Assembly (NCBI GenBank): GCA_020638135.1
Contig: JACKJE010000013.1
Coordinates: 39,976 to 103,975, forward strand
Length of the DNA stretch: 64,000 bases
Origin: Methylobacteriaceae bacterium
GTDB taxonomy: Bacteria > Pseudomonadota > Alphaproteobacteria > Rhizobiales > Beijerinckiaceae
Reading direction: 5' to 3'
In this document: positions 1-8,591 of the stretch, in pieces
Numbering within the stretch: position 1 is the first letter of the stretch
How the letters are laid out: each line of letters begins with the position of its first letter
Translations under genes and position numbers: made by a program
Notes under the pieces: model-generated
Database searches by the model: none
Told to the model about the DNA's origin: nothing
What the model saw: the letters and a program-made list of their open reading frames with translations, nothing else

Positions 1-2
1 AC

Positions 3-395
3 TTTCAGGCGTTCGAGCGTCGCCTCGGCGAGGTGCAGGCGGCCTTTTCGGCCGAGGACATCGGCTCGCTGCGGCGCATCTGCACGCCGGAGATCGCGGC
101 CAATCTCGAGCAGGAGATCGCCGACAATTCCGCGCGCGGCCTCGTCAACAAGGTGACGGACGTCCGCCTGCTGCAAGGCGATCTTGCCGAGAGCTGGCGC
201 GAGCCGGACGCCGATTACGCCACCGTCGCCATGCGCTTCGCGCTCAAGGACGTGATGGTGGAAAAGGCGACGGGCCGCATCGTTCCCGGCGCGTCGACGA
301 TCCCGGCGGAAGTCACGGAGCTGTGGACCTTCCGCCGTCAACCCGGCGCGGATTCTTCCGCCTGGGCGCTTTCGGCCATGCAGCAGGCGGCGTAA
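3..395 (+). CDS. Tim44-like domain protein, C-terminal part
   Basis: This gene enters from the left edge, so only the last 130 codons are visible and the start is missing. The fragment has the pattern of the C-terminal Tim44-like lipid-associating domain found in alphaproteobacterial membrane-linked proteins: a helix around FQAFERRLGEVQAAF, the segment LRRICTPEIAANL, then beta-strands with a conserved trailing ELWTFRR. In mitochondria this domain tethers the import motor to the inner membrane; in bacteria its role is poorly defined. It ends 8 bases before a candidate start of the next gene, so the two may be cotranscribed. Family assignment is from recognition of the fold pattern, not from an alignment. 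Confidence 0.7.
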   Translation, partial: FQAFERRLGEVQAAFSAEDIGSLRRICTPEIAANLEQEIADNSARGLVNKVTDVRLLQGDLAESWREPDADYATVAMRFALKDVMVEKATGRIVPGASTIPAEVTELWTFRRQPGADSSAWALSAMQQAA

Positions 396-465
396 ACTCG
401 GCGTGCGCGGCGGTCATGTCGTGTCCGGTCGGCCACGCCCGGACGCCTTGGCGTTCGAGGACGCG

Positions 466-1125
466 ATGAACCAGATGCAGGACGCCGGACGCCATACGGA
501 AGGCGAAAAGCCGCGCGCGCGCGAGCCGATCAGCCTGACGGCGGCGCTGCGTCGCGCGCGGCTCGAAAGCGCTGAGCGCGGCGATGCGCAGGAAGATCTG
601 ATGGGCGCGGCGATTGCGCGGCTCGACCTGCTGCGCGAACAGCTCGAGCCCGTGTTCGCGCAATTGCCCGGGGATTGCGACCTGTTCGATCTCGGGCTGA
701 TCCAGGGCGAGAAGCCGCGGCTGTTCGTCGACATGATCGCCTTCGTCGAGCTGACGCGCGACCGGCGCGGCTTCCGCTTCCTGCAGGACACGCGCAACGG
801 CCGGGTGCTCATCGCCGAAAGCGAGCAGATGGACGCGATCACGCAGGCCGTCGCCGATTATCTGGCGCGCCGATTGATCGAGCGCGAGAAGGCGCTGACA
901 GCCGCGGCCAATCCGGCGATTGCGCCGCTGCGCGCCGTCGGCTCCGCCAGTGCGCCCGCGAGCGGCGTGCAGTCCGCGCCAGCGAGGCCGCCCCGCGAGC
1001 GTCGGGGATTTCTGCGCGTTCTCGCGCGTGTCTTCGCCTTTGTCATCGAGGTGATCGGCTCGGCCGTGTTCTTCGGCCTGCTGGCCGCCGGCGCCTGGTG
1101 GCTCTGGAAAACCTATCTCCACTGA
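466..1125 (+). CDS. Hypothetical protein with one C-terminal membrane segment
   Basis: The reading frame encodes about 219 residues from the ATG at 466; an upstream in-frame GTG at 403 is possible but adds a low-complexity leader. The first 180 residues are charged and soluble. The last 30 form one hydrophobic helix (FVIEVIGSAVFFGLLAAGAW) ending in a short basic tail, as in a tail-anchored inner-membrane protein. I do not recognise the family. It follows the Tim44-like gene closely and faces the metallophosphoesterase, ending about 20 bases from it. Confidence 0.6.
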   Translation: MNQMQDAGRHTEGEKPRAREPISLTAALRRARLESAERGDAQEDLMGAAIARLDLLREQLEPVFAQLPGDCDLFDLGLIQGEKPRLFVDMIAFVELTRDRRGFRFLQDTRNGRVLIAESEQMDAITQAVADYLARRLIEREKALTAAANPAIAPLRAVGSASAPASGVQSAPARPPRERRGFLRVLARVFAFVIEVIGSAVFFGLLAAGAWWLWKTYLH

Positions 1126-1147
1126 CCGGGCGCTTGGCGGCGACCAA

Positions 1148-2035
1148 CTACAGCGCGATCGGGCCGAGATCGCCGATGGTCGCGCGGTCGTCCATCAGGC
1201 CGCGCGCCTGCGCGCCGATCGCAAAGCCTGTGCCTTCGCGCGCGATGCGGAACAGATTGTAGCCGGCGCGATGCGTGCGCGAGCCGCCGGCGGCCGACGC
1301 CGACGCGACGCCGACGACGGGCACGGGCCTGCGGTCGGGCCCGCGCAGATGCATGACCGACAGGCGATGGTTGTGCCCGTGGATGACGAGCTCGGCGCCG
1401 TGGCGCGCGATCAGCGTCTCGAAGGCGGCGGCGTCCATCAGACCGCGGCCGATCGAGGCGCCCGTCTTGTGTGGGGGATGGTGCAGCATGACGATACGCG
1501 CGAGGCCCCGCGCCTTCGTGTCGTCGAGCATGCGCCCGAGCGCTTCGCGCTGGCGTGCCCCCAGCTTGCCGGAGGCCATGAAAGGCGCGGTCGGGACGCC
1601 GGAGGAAAGACCGATCAGCGCGACATCGCTTCTTACGCGCAGATAGGGATAGCCGGTCGCGCCATCGTCGCCCGCAGCCCATGGCGCGAAGGCGCGCGCG
1701 AGATGGTCGAGCGAGGAGCGCACATAAGCGTCGTGATTGCCCGGCGTGAAACTCGCAAAATCAGGCGCGCCGATGTTCCGCATCACGCTTTTCGCGAGTT
1801 CGAATTCCTGGGGCAGGCCGATATTGGCGAGATCGCCGGTCACCGCGATGTGGTCGGGTTCTTGCGTGTGGATGTCGGCGATGAGGGACGCCAGCACATC
1901 CATGTTGTGCACATGCGCGCGCGAGCGCTCCCAGTTGAACCAGCCGGTCAGCCGCTTGCCCGCGAGGTCCCGCGCGCGCGGGCGGGGGAGCGGGCCGAGG
2001 TGCAGGTCGGAGAGATGGGCGAGGAGGAAGGGCAC
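1148..2035 (-). CDS. Calcineurin-like metallophosphoesterase
   Basis: This 295-residue protein belongs to the calcineurin-like phosphoesterase superfamily, whose members hydrolyse phosphomono- or diesters with a two-metal centre. The metal-ligand motifs appear in order: SDLH near residue 9, GDLAN near 67, GNHD near 98, the HHPP histidine and the final GHNH. There is no signal peptide, so it is probably cytoplasmic. Its ATG lies at the far end of a GC-rich divergent gap shared with the next plus-strand gene. The substrate cannot be read from sequence; cAMP phosphodiesterase-like and lipid-A-related relatives both exist. Confidence 0.85.
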   Translation of the reverse strand: MPFLLAHLSDLHLGPLPRPRARDLAGKRLTGWFNWERSRAHVHNMDVLASLIADIHTQEPDHIAVTGDLANIGLPQEFELAKSVMRNIGAPDFASFTPGNHDAYVRSSLDHLARAFAPWAAGDDGATGYPYLRVRSDVALIGLSSGVPTAPFMASGKLGARQREALGRMLDDTKARGLARIVMLHHPPHKTGASIGRGLMDAAAFETLIARHGAELVIHGHNHRLSVMHLRGPDRRPVPVVGVASASAAGGSRTHRAGYNLFRIAREGTGFAIGAQARGLMDDRATIGDLGPIAL

Positions 2036-2219
2036 GGACCTTATCTAACGCGACACGCCAGCCGGGGCGAGCGCGCGGAGCGCCAGCGAGGCCAAAGGGG
2101 CATGCGCGCGACACGCGCGCTGACATTTGCGACGAGCGGTCGGAAAATTGATCCCTCTCATGGAGGCGGTCGCCCGCTTTGCTAGAGTGCGCGCGATGGC
2201 CGACAATGAGGCGCTGCGC

Positions 2220-2639
2220 ATGTCAAATCGCCTGATCGTTTGCGGGTTCTCCGCCGCCATGCTTCTGACCGGTCTGAACACGCCGGCGCAGGCGTCGCTG
2301 CCCGTGCCATATGCGATTGTCGGCTGCGTCGCGAAGGGCGTGTTTCGCAGCCAGGGATTCGCAGACCGCAATCTTTCTCATCCAGCCAGCAAGGCCATCG
2401 AAGGAAAGACCGTCCGCGTCGAAGGCCGGCTGTCCCCGGGCGATCGTTTCCGCGCGACCTCCGTCTATATCGTCGATGCGCGCTGCCGCCCGGAACTCCA
2501 CAAGCGCTATTTTCTTTGCCAGCCGTGCAGGACCCTGCCCGGCATGCCGGAAACGATGGCGCCGCGACAGCCTGGAACTGAAGTCAGGTTGCCGCCCGCC
2601 GCGATCGACGAATTCGACAATCTCAGCCGCGGCCGTTGA
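2220..2639 (+). CDS. Small secreted protein of unknown function
   Basis: From the ATG at 2220 the protein has 139 residues and a clear Sec signal: Lys/Arg-poor start MSNRLIVCG, a hydrophobic core, and a likely cleavage after TPAQA near residue 25. In-frame ATGs at 2196 and earlier would spoil the signal, so 2220 is preferred. The mature part carries four cysteines, including a CQPC pair, which could form disulfides in the periplasm. No family is recognised. It is transcribed away from the phosphoesterase and runs towards the MbfA gene, ending about 20 bases from it. Confidence 0.6.
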   Translation: MSNRLIVCGFSAAMLLTGLNTPAQASLPVPYAIVGCVAKGVFRSQGFADRNLSHPASKAIEGKTVRVEGRLSPGDRFRATSVYIVDARCRPELHKRYFLCQPCRTLPGMPETMAPRQPGTEVRLPPAAIDEFDNLSRGR

Positions 2640-2659
2640 GCGCGATCGCCGGCAGCCCC

Positions 2660-3631
2660 TCACGCCCCGCCGATCAAAATCCCCGCCGCCAGCACGATCA
2701 CGCCGCCGAGCACGATCTGGAAGACCGCCTGCAGGAAAGGCGTGTCCATGTATTTGGCGCGGATGAAGGCGATGGCCCAGAGTTCGACGAAGACCACCGC
2801 GCCGGCGATGCCGGTGGCGATCCAGAAGGAATTCGGCCAGCTGTCGGGCACGAGATAGGGGATCGTGTGGCCGAGGCCGCCGAGCGTGGTCATTGCGCCA
2901 CAGACGGCGCCGCGCAGCCAGGGCGAGCCGCGGCCGGTGAGCGAACCGTCGTCCGACAGGGCTTCCGCAAAACCCATGGAAATGCCGGCGCCAATGGATG
3001 CGGCGAGGCCGACCAGAAACGTCTCCCAATTGTGATGCGTGGCGAAGGCCGCCGCAAACAAGGGCGCGAGCGTCGAGACCGAGCCATCCATCAGGCCCGC
3101 GAGGCCCGGCTGCACATATTGCAGCACGAACAGGCGATGGCGCGTGCGGTCTTCTTCTTCGCGCGCGTCGGGCGTGAGGTTGTCGGCCTGCAGCTTGCCG
3201 GCCAGTTTCTCGTGGCCCTGCTCGGCCAGCGCGAGTTCGCCGAGCAGCTTGCGCGTGTCGATGTCGGTCGCCCGTTCGGCGGCGAGCTGGTAGTAGCGCG
3301 CGGCCTGGGCCTCCATCACCTCGGCCTCGTCGCGGATGCGCTCGAGCGGGAGATTCTTGGTCAGCCAGATCGGGCGGCGCTTGAGCGTACCTTTCACATC
3401 CTCGCGGCGGATCGGCGGCAGCACGTCGCCGAAGCGGCGCTTGTACTGGGCGAGCAGCATGTCGCGATGGGTGTGCTCGACCTCGGCCATATGGCGGAAC
3501 GTTTTGGCGGAGGCGGGATAGCGCTCGTCGAGATCTTCGGCGAAAGCGAAATAGATGCGCGCGTCCTCTTCTTCTGACGCAATGGCGATGGCGAGAATTT
3601 CGCGCTCGCTGAGGTCGGCAAAGGATTTCAA
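2660..3631 (-). CDS. mbfA: MbfA-type membrane ferritin (ferritin-like + VIT1 iron exporter)
   Basis: The 323 residues fuse two domains. Residues 1-150 are a ferritin/rubrerythrin-like four-helix domain with a glutamate cluster (E20-E22) and two ExxH motifs (E50/H53 and E137/H140) that would bind a di-iron centre. Residues about 165-323 form a VIT1/CCC1-type membrane domain with several hydrophobic segments and the QPGLAGLMDGSVSTLAP entry. This architecture is that of MbfA of Agrobacterium and Bradyrhizobium, known as an iron exporter protecting against iron and peroxide, usually Irr-controlled. The start is the ATG at 3631. An FTR1 iron permease lies 2.5 kb away on the other strand, so import and export genes for iron sit close together. 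Confidence 0.88.
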   Translation of the reverse strand: MKSFADLSEREILAIAIASEEEDARIYFAFAEDLDERYPASAKTFRHMAEVEHTHRDMLLAQYKRRFGDVLPPIRREDVKGTLKRRPIWLTKNLPLERIRDEAEVMEAQAARYYQLAAERATDIDTRKLLGELALAEQGHEKLAGKLQADNLTPDAREEEDRTRHRLFVLQYVQPGLAGLMDGSVSTLAPLFAAAFATHHNWETFLVGLAASIGAGISMGFAEALSDDGSLTGRGSPWLRGAVCGAMTTLGGLGHTIPYLVPDSWPNSFWIATGIAGAVVFVELWAIAFIRAKYMDTPFLQAVFQIVLGGVIVLAAGILIGGA

Positions 3632-3742
3632 GGGAACTCCGCGAAACCGGATTGGCGTGAATTTCGAAAGGTTTTAGGAAATTGTGGCGGCCGTGGCCAG
3701 TCGGCGACGAGCGCGCCCATCCCGCGAAAGGACCTGCGCCAG

Positions 3743-4219
3743 ATGATCGCTCCGAGGCCGCGCCGCTCGCTGCGCACCCGCCTGACCGAGGGCGTGATCA
3801 AGCGCGTCGGCCTGTTGCGCCGCGCGATGACGCTCGGGGTTCGCGCGGCGGTGATCGATGCGCAGGGCCGCGTCTTTCTGGTGCGGCACACCTATGTCCG
3901 CGGCTGGTATCTGCCGGGCGGCGGGGTCGAGCGCGGCGAAACCTTCGGCGACGCGCTCGCGCGCGAATTGCTGGAGGAGGGCGGTATCGCGCTGACCGGC
4001 GCCCCCGAACTGCGCAGCCTGCACCACAATCGCGGACGCGATCACGTCGCCTTCTATGTCGTGCGCGATTTCGCGCAAGCCGCAGCGAAGCAGCCGGACT
4101 GGGAAATCGCGGAGGCCGGGTTCTTTTCGCCCGACGCGCTACCCGAAGGCGCAACGCCGGCGACGCGCGCGCGGCTGGCGGAGGTGTTCGACGGGGCGCC
4201 CGTCAGCGCGGATTGGTGA
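3743..4219 (+). CDS. NUDIX hydrolase
   Basis: A 158-residue NUDIX protein. The Nudix box GX5EX7REUXEEXGU is complete: G60, E66, R74-E75, E78-E79 and G81. The sequence just before it (RGWYLPGGG) is typical of the MutT/ADP-ribose branch. Such enzymes cleave nucleoside diphosphates linked to another moiety, using Mg2+; the substrate is not evident. The N-terminal 30 residues are basic and variable. It is monocistronic between mbfA and a convergent MFS gene. A short CG-rich inverted repeat follows its stop. Confidence 0.88.
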   Translation: MIAPRPRRSLRTRLTEGVIKRVGLLRRAMTLGVRAAVIDAQGRVFLVRHTYVRGWYLPGGGVERGETFGDALARELLEEGGIALTGAPELRSLHHNRGRDHVAFYVVRDFAQAAAKQPDWEIAEAGFFSPDALPEGATPATRARLAEVFDGAPVSADW

Positions 4220-4260
4220 GCCGTCCTACCCCCCCGCGAGCGGGGAGGGAAGAGCGGACG

Positions 4261-5514
4261 TCATTCCGCCGGCGCCACTGCCGGCGTGGCCTCGGGCGCC
4301 TGCGCCCACATGTCCGGCGCCAACTCCTCGCGCCGGTCTGGAAACGCCAGTGCGCAGGCGAGCGTGACACAGCCGACGGCGGCGAGGATCAGCACGACCA
4401 GCGACAGCGAGCCCGTGCGCTCGTGCAGGAAGCCGACGACCGGCGCGGCCGCCGCGCCGCCGACGAAGCCGATGAAAAAGCGCAACGAATAGATTTTTGC
4501 GCGCATCGGCGGCGAAATGTAGCGCGCCGTCATCGTCTCGTTGATCGTCACCTGGCCGAAGATGACGGCCGCCACGATTCCGGCGAGCGGCAGCGCCAGC
4601 CAGCCGCGCGCGAAGGCGAGCGCGGCCATGGCCGGCACGAGCGTCGCCGCCAGCGGCAAGAAGATGCGCTTCAGCGTCGTGTGGTCGATCAGTCGCCCCA
4701 CGGTGAATTGGGTGAGCGCGCCGCACAGCGTGACCGCGAAGGCGAGAATGCCGACCACAGGCAGCAGCCGCGGATCGGAGGCGAGGCGCTCGGCCATCAG
4801 CTTTGGCAGCAGCACGGTGAAGGCGTTGAAGACGAGGCCCGAGGCCGCCGAGATCGACAGCATGACGACGAGCGCGCGCCGCACGATCGTCTTCGGGATT
4901 TCCGGGAAAGGCCGCGCCTGCACGCGCCGGGCGATCTCGACATGGTTCTGCGTCGCCCAATAGAGGCCGAGCGCCATGCAGATCGCGCCTGGAACGAGAA
5001 AGCCGATGCGCCAGCCGGCCTGCTGCGACAGGAAGGCGGTGACGAGCGGCGCCGAGGCGACGCCGAGATTGCCGAAGACGCCGTTCACGCCCAGCGCGCG
5101 GCCGGGTTTTTCGCCGGCCGCCTCGACCAGCATGGCGGTGCCGATCGGGTGATAGATGGCCGAGAAGAACCCGCCGAACGCAAGCGCGAGCGCGAGGCTG
5201 ACCGGCCCTTGCGCGAAGCTGGCCGCGACCAGCGACGCGCCGGTGCCGAGAAAGAAGGCGAGCATCATACGCGGCCGGCCGAAACGCGCGGCGAGCCAGC
5301 CTTGCGGCAGCGAGCCCGCGCCGTAGAGCGCGAACATGGCGGTCGCCAGCGCGACGATCGGGCCGTAATCCGCGCCAAAGGGGGAGTTCGGCGCGGCCAT
5401 GGCGAGCACGGCGGTCGGCAGGATGAGCAGCGAATAATGGGTCAGCAGATGCGCTGCGTTGATGAGCTGCATCTGCCTGAGCGCCGCATGCGCCTGATTG
5501 CTTCCGCCCTGCAT
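4261..5514 (-). CDS. MFS transporter
   Basis: A 417-residue major facilitator protein with about twelve hydrophobic segments and the usual central charged loop. The ATG at 5514 is chosen: the frame continues open upstream to 5745, but that extension is Arg/Pro-rich and unlike a transporter leader. The motif LPQGWLAARFGRPRMML after the second helix fits the MFS loop 2-3 signature (G-x-L-x-D-R-x-G-R). The protein family is broad and the substrate unknown. It is divergent from the cupredoxin/FTR1 pair, with about 250 bases between. Confidence 0.85.
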   Translation of the reverse strand: MQGGSNQAHAALRQMQLINAAHLLTHYSLLILPTAVLAMAAPNSPFGADYGPIVALATAMFALYGAGSLPQGWLAARFGRPRMMLAFFLGTGASLVAASFAQGPVSLALALAFGGFFSAIYHPIGTAMLVEAAGEKPGRALGVNGVFGNLGVASAPLVTAFLSQQAGWRIGFLVPGAICMALGLYWATQNHVEIARRVQARPFPEIPKTIVRRALVVMLSISAASGLVFNAFTVLLPKLMAERLASDPRLLPVVGILAFAVTLCGALTQFTVGRLIDHTTLKRIFLPLAATLVPAMAALAFARGWLALPLAGIVAAVIFGQVTINETMTARYISPPMRAKIYSLRFFIGFVGGAAAAPVVGFLHERTGSLSLVVLILAAVGCVTLACALAFPDRREELAPDMWAQAPEATPAVAPAE

Positions 5515-5768
5515 GTCGCCTCCAGCGTCTGTTCTAGCCGGGATGCGGCGCCTTGTCGCGGGGCGGCGGACGCAGGAGGGGCGCGCGACGGCCGCATGGC
5601 GGCGGTTTGAAACGGCCGATGCGGCCGGCCGGTCGGCGGTTGACGGTTTTGGAACGGATTTAAACTTGCCGCGCCGCTCTTGTTCGCAAATTCGGGATTT
5701 GTTCAATGGCGGGCAGGCGGCGTCGCCGCGCGAACGAATTCGCAAACTCAGGGCTTCAGGAGTCGGGC

Positions 5769-6119
5769 ATGTCCAATCGCTTCCGTTCCATTCTGGCGGC
5801 GACCGCGCTCTGCGGCGGCGCGTTGCTTGCCGCCGCGCCAGCGATCGCCGAGGACGGCCCGACGCTCACCTTGACCGTCAAGGACCACAAGTTCGACCAG
5901 ACGCAGCCGAAGGCGGCCGCCAACAAGCCCTTCACCATCGTGGTCAAGAATCTCGACAAGACGCCGGTGGAGTTCGAAAGCAAGTCTTTGCGCGTCGAGA
6001 AGGTGATCGCCGGCGGCGCCGAGGCCTCGTTCAAGATCCGCGCGCTCGCGCCGGGCAAGTACAAGTTCGAGGACGAGTTTCACGACAAGACGGCGCGGGG
6101 CGAGCTTATCGTCGAATAA
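5769..6119 (+). CDS. Periplasmic cupredoxin-domain protein of an iron uptake pair
   Basis: The protein has 116 residues and a Sec signal peptide, probably cut after Ala27 (AAAPAIA). The mature 89 residues are a single cupredoxin-like beta-sandwich of the type found in EfeO and in FTR1-linked proteins (PFTIVVKNLDKTPVEFES, then a closing APGKYKFEDEFHD). There is no cysteine, so a classical type 1 copper site cannot form; the domain may instead bind or hand over iron. The stop is 18 bases before the FTR1 start, so the two form an operon. The start is the ATG at 5769; an upstream ATG at 5706 would bury the signal. Confidence 0.82.
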   Translation: MSNRFRSILAATALCGGALLAAAPAIAEDGPTLTLTVKDHKFDQTQPKAAANKPFTIVVKNLDKTPVEFESKSLRVEKVIAGGAEASFKIRALAPGKYKFEDEFHDKTARGELIVE

Positions 6120-6137
6120 GGGTGTAAGATCGCTATC

Positions 6138-6977
6138 ATGCTGGGCGCGCTCATCATCGTCTTTCGCGAGGTCATCGAGGCCGGCCTGATCGTCGGCATC
6201 GTGATGGCGGCGACGCGCGGCGCGCCGCATGCCGGCCGCTGGGTCTTCGTCGGCATTGCCGGCGGTCTGGCCGGCGCCGCGCTGCTGGCGATCTTCGCCG
6301 ACAAGATCGGCTCGGCCATGGCCGGCATCGGGCAGGAGCTGTTCAACGCCGGCGTGCTGGCGCTCGCGGTCGTCATGCTCGCCTGGCACAACATCTGGAT
6401 GGCGCGGCACGGGCGCGAGCTCGCCGCCGAACTCAAGAGCGTCGGGCAGGCGGTGATGGAGGGCGACAAGTCGATGGCGGCGCTCGCTGTCGTCGTCGGC
6501 GTCGCCGTGCTGCGCGAAGGCTCCGAGGTCGTGCTGTTCCTCTATGGCGTCGCCCTGTCGGGCGGCGAGAGCGCAGCCTCGCTGATCGGCGGCGGCGCGC
6601 TCGGGCTTGTGGCCGGCGTGGCGCTCAGTCTGGTCACTTTCGCGGGCCTCGTGCGCATTCCCGCGCATTATCTGTTCGGCGTGACGACGACGCTGATCAC
6701 GCTGCTGGCGGCGGGGCTCGCCGCGCAATGCGTCGCCTTCGTGCAGCAGGCGGGCCTCGTGACCGCGCTGTCGCAGACGGCGTGGGACACGTCCGATTTC
6801 CTGTCCGACAAGAGCCTGTTCGGCCGCGTGCTGCATACGCTGATCGGCTATTCCGACCAGCCGTCGGCGCTGCAGGTCGCCGTCTATGTCGTCACGCTGG
6901 TCGTGATCGCGCTGGCGACCCGGTTCGTCGGCTCATCCGCGCCGCAGCAGCCGCGCCGGACCGCGGCGGCTGAATAA
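6138..6977 (+). CDS. FTR1-family iron permease
   Basis: A 279-residue membrane protein with seven likely helices. Two REXXE iron-ligand motifs, the hallmark of Ftr1/EfeU permeases, are present at residues 10-14 (REVIE) and 126-130 (REGSE), both inside membrane helices. Family members take up iron across the inner membrane, with a periplasmic partner or oxidase. Here the partner is the cupredoxin protein encoded 18 bases upstream; no EfeB peroxidase is present. The C-terminus is a short basic tail. Confidence 0.92.
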   Translation: MLGALIIVFREVIEAGLIVGIVMAATRGAPHAGRWVFVGIAGGLAGAALLAIFADKIGSAMAGIGQELFNAGVLALAVVMLAWHNIWMARHGRELAAELKSVGQAVMEGDKSMAALAVVVGVAVLREGSEVVLFLYGVALSGGESAASLIGGGALGLVAGVALSLVTFAGLVRIPAHYLFGVTTTLITLLAAGLAAQCVAFVQQAGLVTALSQTAWDTSDFLSDKSLFGRVLHTLIGYSDQPSALQVAVYVVTLVVIALATRFVGSSAPQQPRRTAAAE

Positions 6978-7146
6978 TCATACCGACGGCGCGCGCTTGC
7001 CGCGCGCCCGCTTTCATGCTCCAACAGCGCGCATGACGACAAGCCTGCGCCAGCGACGATAGACCCGCAAATTGCGCCATTGCCGCGCTTTGCGAGCGCG
7101 TGAACGCCCGTATGGGCTCCTGCGACACTATCTCCGCGACGCCGTC

Positions 7147-7647
7147 ATGACTGAACTCGCCTTTTCCTTCTCGCCCCAGACCGACGCCGACCTGCCCGCC
7201 ATCGAGCGGCTCACCGAACACGCCTTCGGGCCTGGCCGTTTCGCCAAGACCGCCTATCGCCTGCGCGAGGGGCTGAAGGGCGAGCACGCGCTGTCCTTCG
7301 TCGCGCGCGTCGGCACGATCCTGGTCGGCGCCAATCGCATGACGCCGATCCGGATCGGCGAGGCGCCCGCGCTACTGCTCGGGCCGCTGGTGGTGGAGCC
7401 CGCCTTCCGCCAGCACGGTCTCGGCGAAAAGCTCGTCAACCGGTCGCTGGAGGCGGCGCGGACGGCCGGCCACCGGCTGGTCATCCTCGTCGGCGATCCC
7501 GGCTATTATGGCCGCATGGGTTTTTCGCGGGTGCCCGACGGCAAGATGAAAATGCCGGGGCCGGTCGATCCCGATCGGCTGCAATATTACGAGCTGGTCG
7601 AAGGCGCGCTCGAGGGCGCTTCTGGATCGATCTGGCGCACGGACTGA
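7147..7647 (+). CDS. GNAT N-acetyltransferase (YhbS-like)
   Basis: The protein has 166 residues. The acetyl-CoA binding part is seen as LGPLVVEPAFRQHGLGEKLVNRSLE followed by VILVGDPGYYGRMGFSRVP, the pattern of YhbS-like acyltransferases. The ATG at 7147 is used rather than in-frame upstream codons because the family motif starts a few residues later. The 3' end overlaps the convergent alpha/beta hydrolase by about 60 bases. A second, frameshifted gene of the same subfamily occurs at 54.3-54.9 kb. The substrate is unknown. Confidence 0.82.
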   Translation: MTELAFSFSPQTDADLPAIERLTEHAFGPGRFAKTAYRLREGLKGEHALSFVARVGTILVGANRMTPIRIGEAPALLLGPLVVEPAFRQHGLGEKLVNRSLEAARTAGHRLVILVGDPGYYGRMGFSRVPDGKMKMPGPVDPDRLQYYELVEGALEGASGSIWRTD

Positions 7648-8591
7648 CTCCGCGCGACGAGCGCGGCAATTGTTTCGACCGTTCGTTCCGGCGCCGCCCA
7701 ATGCGGCGAGTGGCCGACGCCCGGCAGCATGTCCAGCGTCGCGCCCGCGATCTCGCGGGCGCAGCCGTAGGAATGGCGCTCGGTCAGTACGACGCCGTCG
7801 CGGTCGCCGGATAGGATGGCGACCGGCAGGGCGATCGTGGGGATGCGCGGCGCCTGTTTTTCCAGATGGCCGCGCAGGTCGGCGACATCCTCGGCATTGG
7901 CGCGAAAGACCCATGGACGCAGCGCCAGAACCGCGCCGATCGCCTCGGCATAACCGGGCGGAACAGGCTGCGGCGCGAACACGCCCGCAAGCGCGCCCTT
8001 CAGCGAGGCGAGGCCGGCGGGCAGCAGCAGCGTGCGCGCGAACAGCCAGCCGAGAACGGGCTTCGAGGCCAATCGATAATACCAGCGCACGCCGCGCGGC
8101 CAGGGATGGGTGACCGGAGCGAGCAGCACGATCCCTTGCGTGAAATCGGCGTGATCGAGCGCGAAGGCGACCGCGACCGCGCCGGCCCAGGAATGGCCGA
8201 CGACAATGGCGCGTTCGACGCTGGCGGCCTGCAGCGCGGCGCGGATCGCGCGCGCCTGCGCGGCCGGCGAGGAGGCGTCTTCATGCAAGCGTTCGCTGTA
8301 GCCGTGGCCGGGGCGATCCACCGCGACGACGCGAAAACCGCGCGCCGCCAGCCGGTCGCCGAGCGGCGCCATCAGGTCCGCCTGATTGCCGCTCGCGCCA
8401 TGGATCAGCGCGATCGTCGCGCCGGGCGCGCCCGGTGGATCGCGGCGTGTGAGATGTAGGGCGCCGAAGGGCGTCGCGACGAAATCGCCGCGCGGCGGAA
8501 AATCGCGTTCGAAGCTCTTGGCGCGCAGATGGGAGAACAGGCCGAGCGCAGCCAAGGACGTTGCGGCGCCCGCGACCAGCCAGACGATCAA
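7587..8591 (-). CDS. Alpha/beta-fold hydrolase, membrane-anchored
   Basis: A 334-residue alpha/beta hydrolase. The N-terminal 20 residues are one hydrophobic helix, probably an anchor. Then come the oxyanion motif IHGASGNQ, the nucleophile elbow GHSWAG (Ser), a cap region, an acid loop SGDRDGVV and the catalytic histidine in GVGHSPHW. This fits the esterase/haloperoxidase-type group; the substrate is not determinable. The start codon overlaps the stop of the upstream TPR gene (8588-8591), indicating translational coupling. The last 20 codons overlap the opposite GNAT gene. Confidence 0.85.
   Translation of the reverse strand: MIVWLVAGAATSLAALGLFSHLRAKSFERDFPPRGDFVATPFGALHLTRRDPPGAPGATIALIHGASGNQADLMAPLGDRLAARGFRVVAVDRPGHGYSERLHEDASSPAAQARAIRAALQAASVERAIVVGHSWAGAVAVAFALDHADFTQGIVLLAPVTHPWPRGVRWYYRLASKPVLGWLFARTLLLPAGLASLKGALAGVFAPQPVPPGYAEAIGAVLALRPWVFRANAEDVADLRGHLEKQAPRIPTIALPVAILSGDRDGVVLTERHSYGCAREIAGATLDMLPGVGHSPHWAAPERTVETIAALVARSQSVRQIDPEAPSSAPSTSS

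Noticed and set aside
3655..3685. Irr-type iron control element before mbfA
   Set aside because: AT-rich bases TTTCGAAAGG and TTTTAGGAAA are present, but they do not form the expected TTTAGAA/TTCTAAA dyad.
3682..5610. 642-codon plus-strand frame opposite the MFS gene
   Set aside because: Highly Arg/Glu/Gln-biased, no domain, and antisense to a clear transporter; a GC-rich shadow frame.
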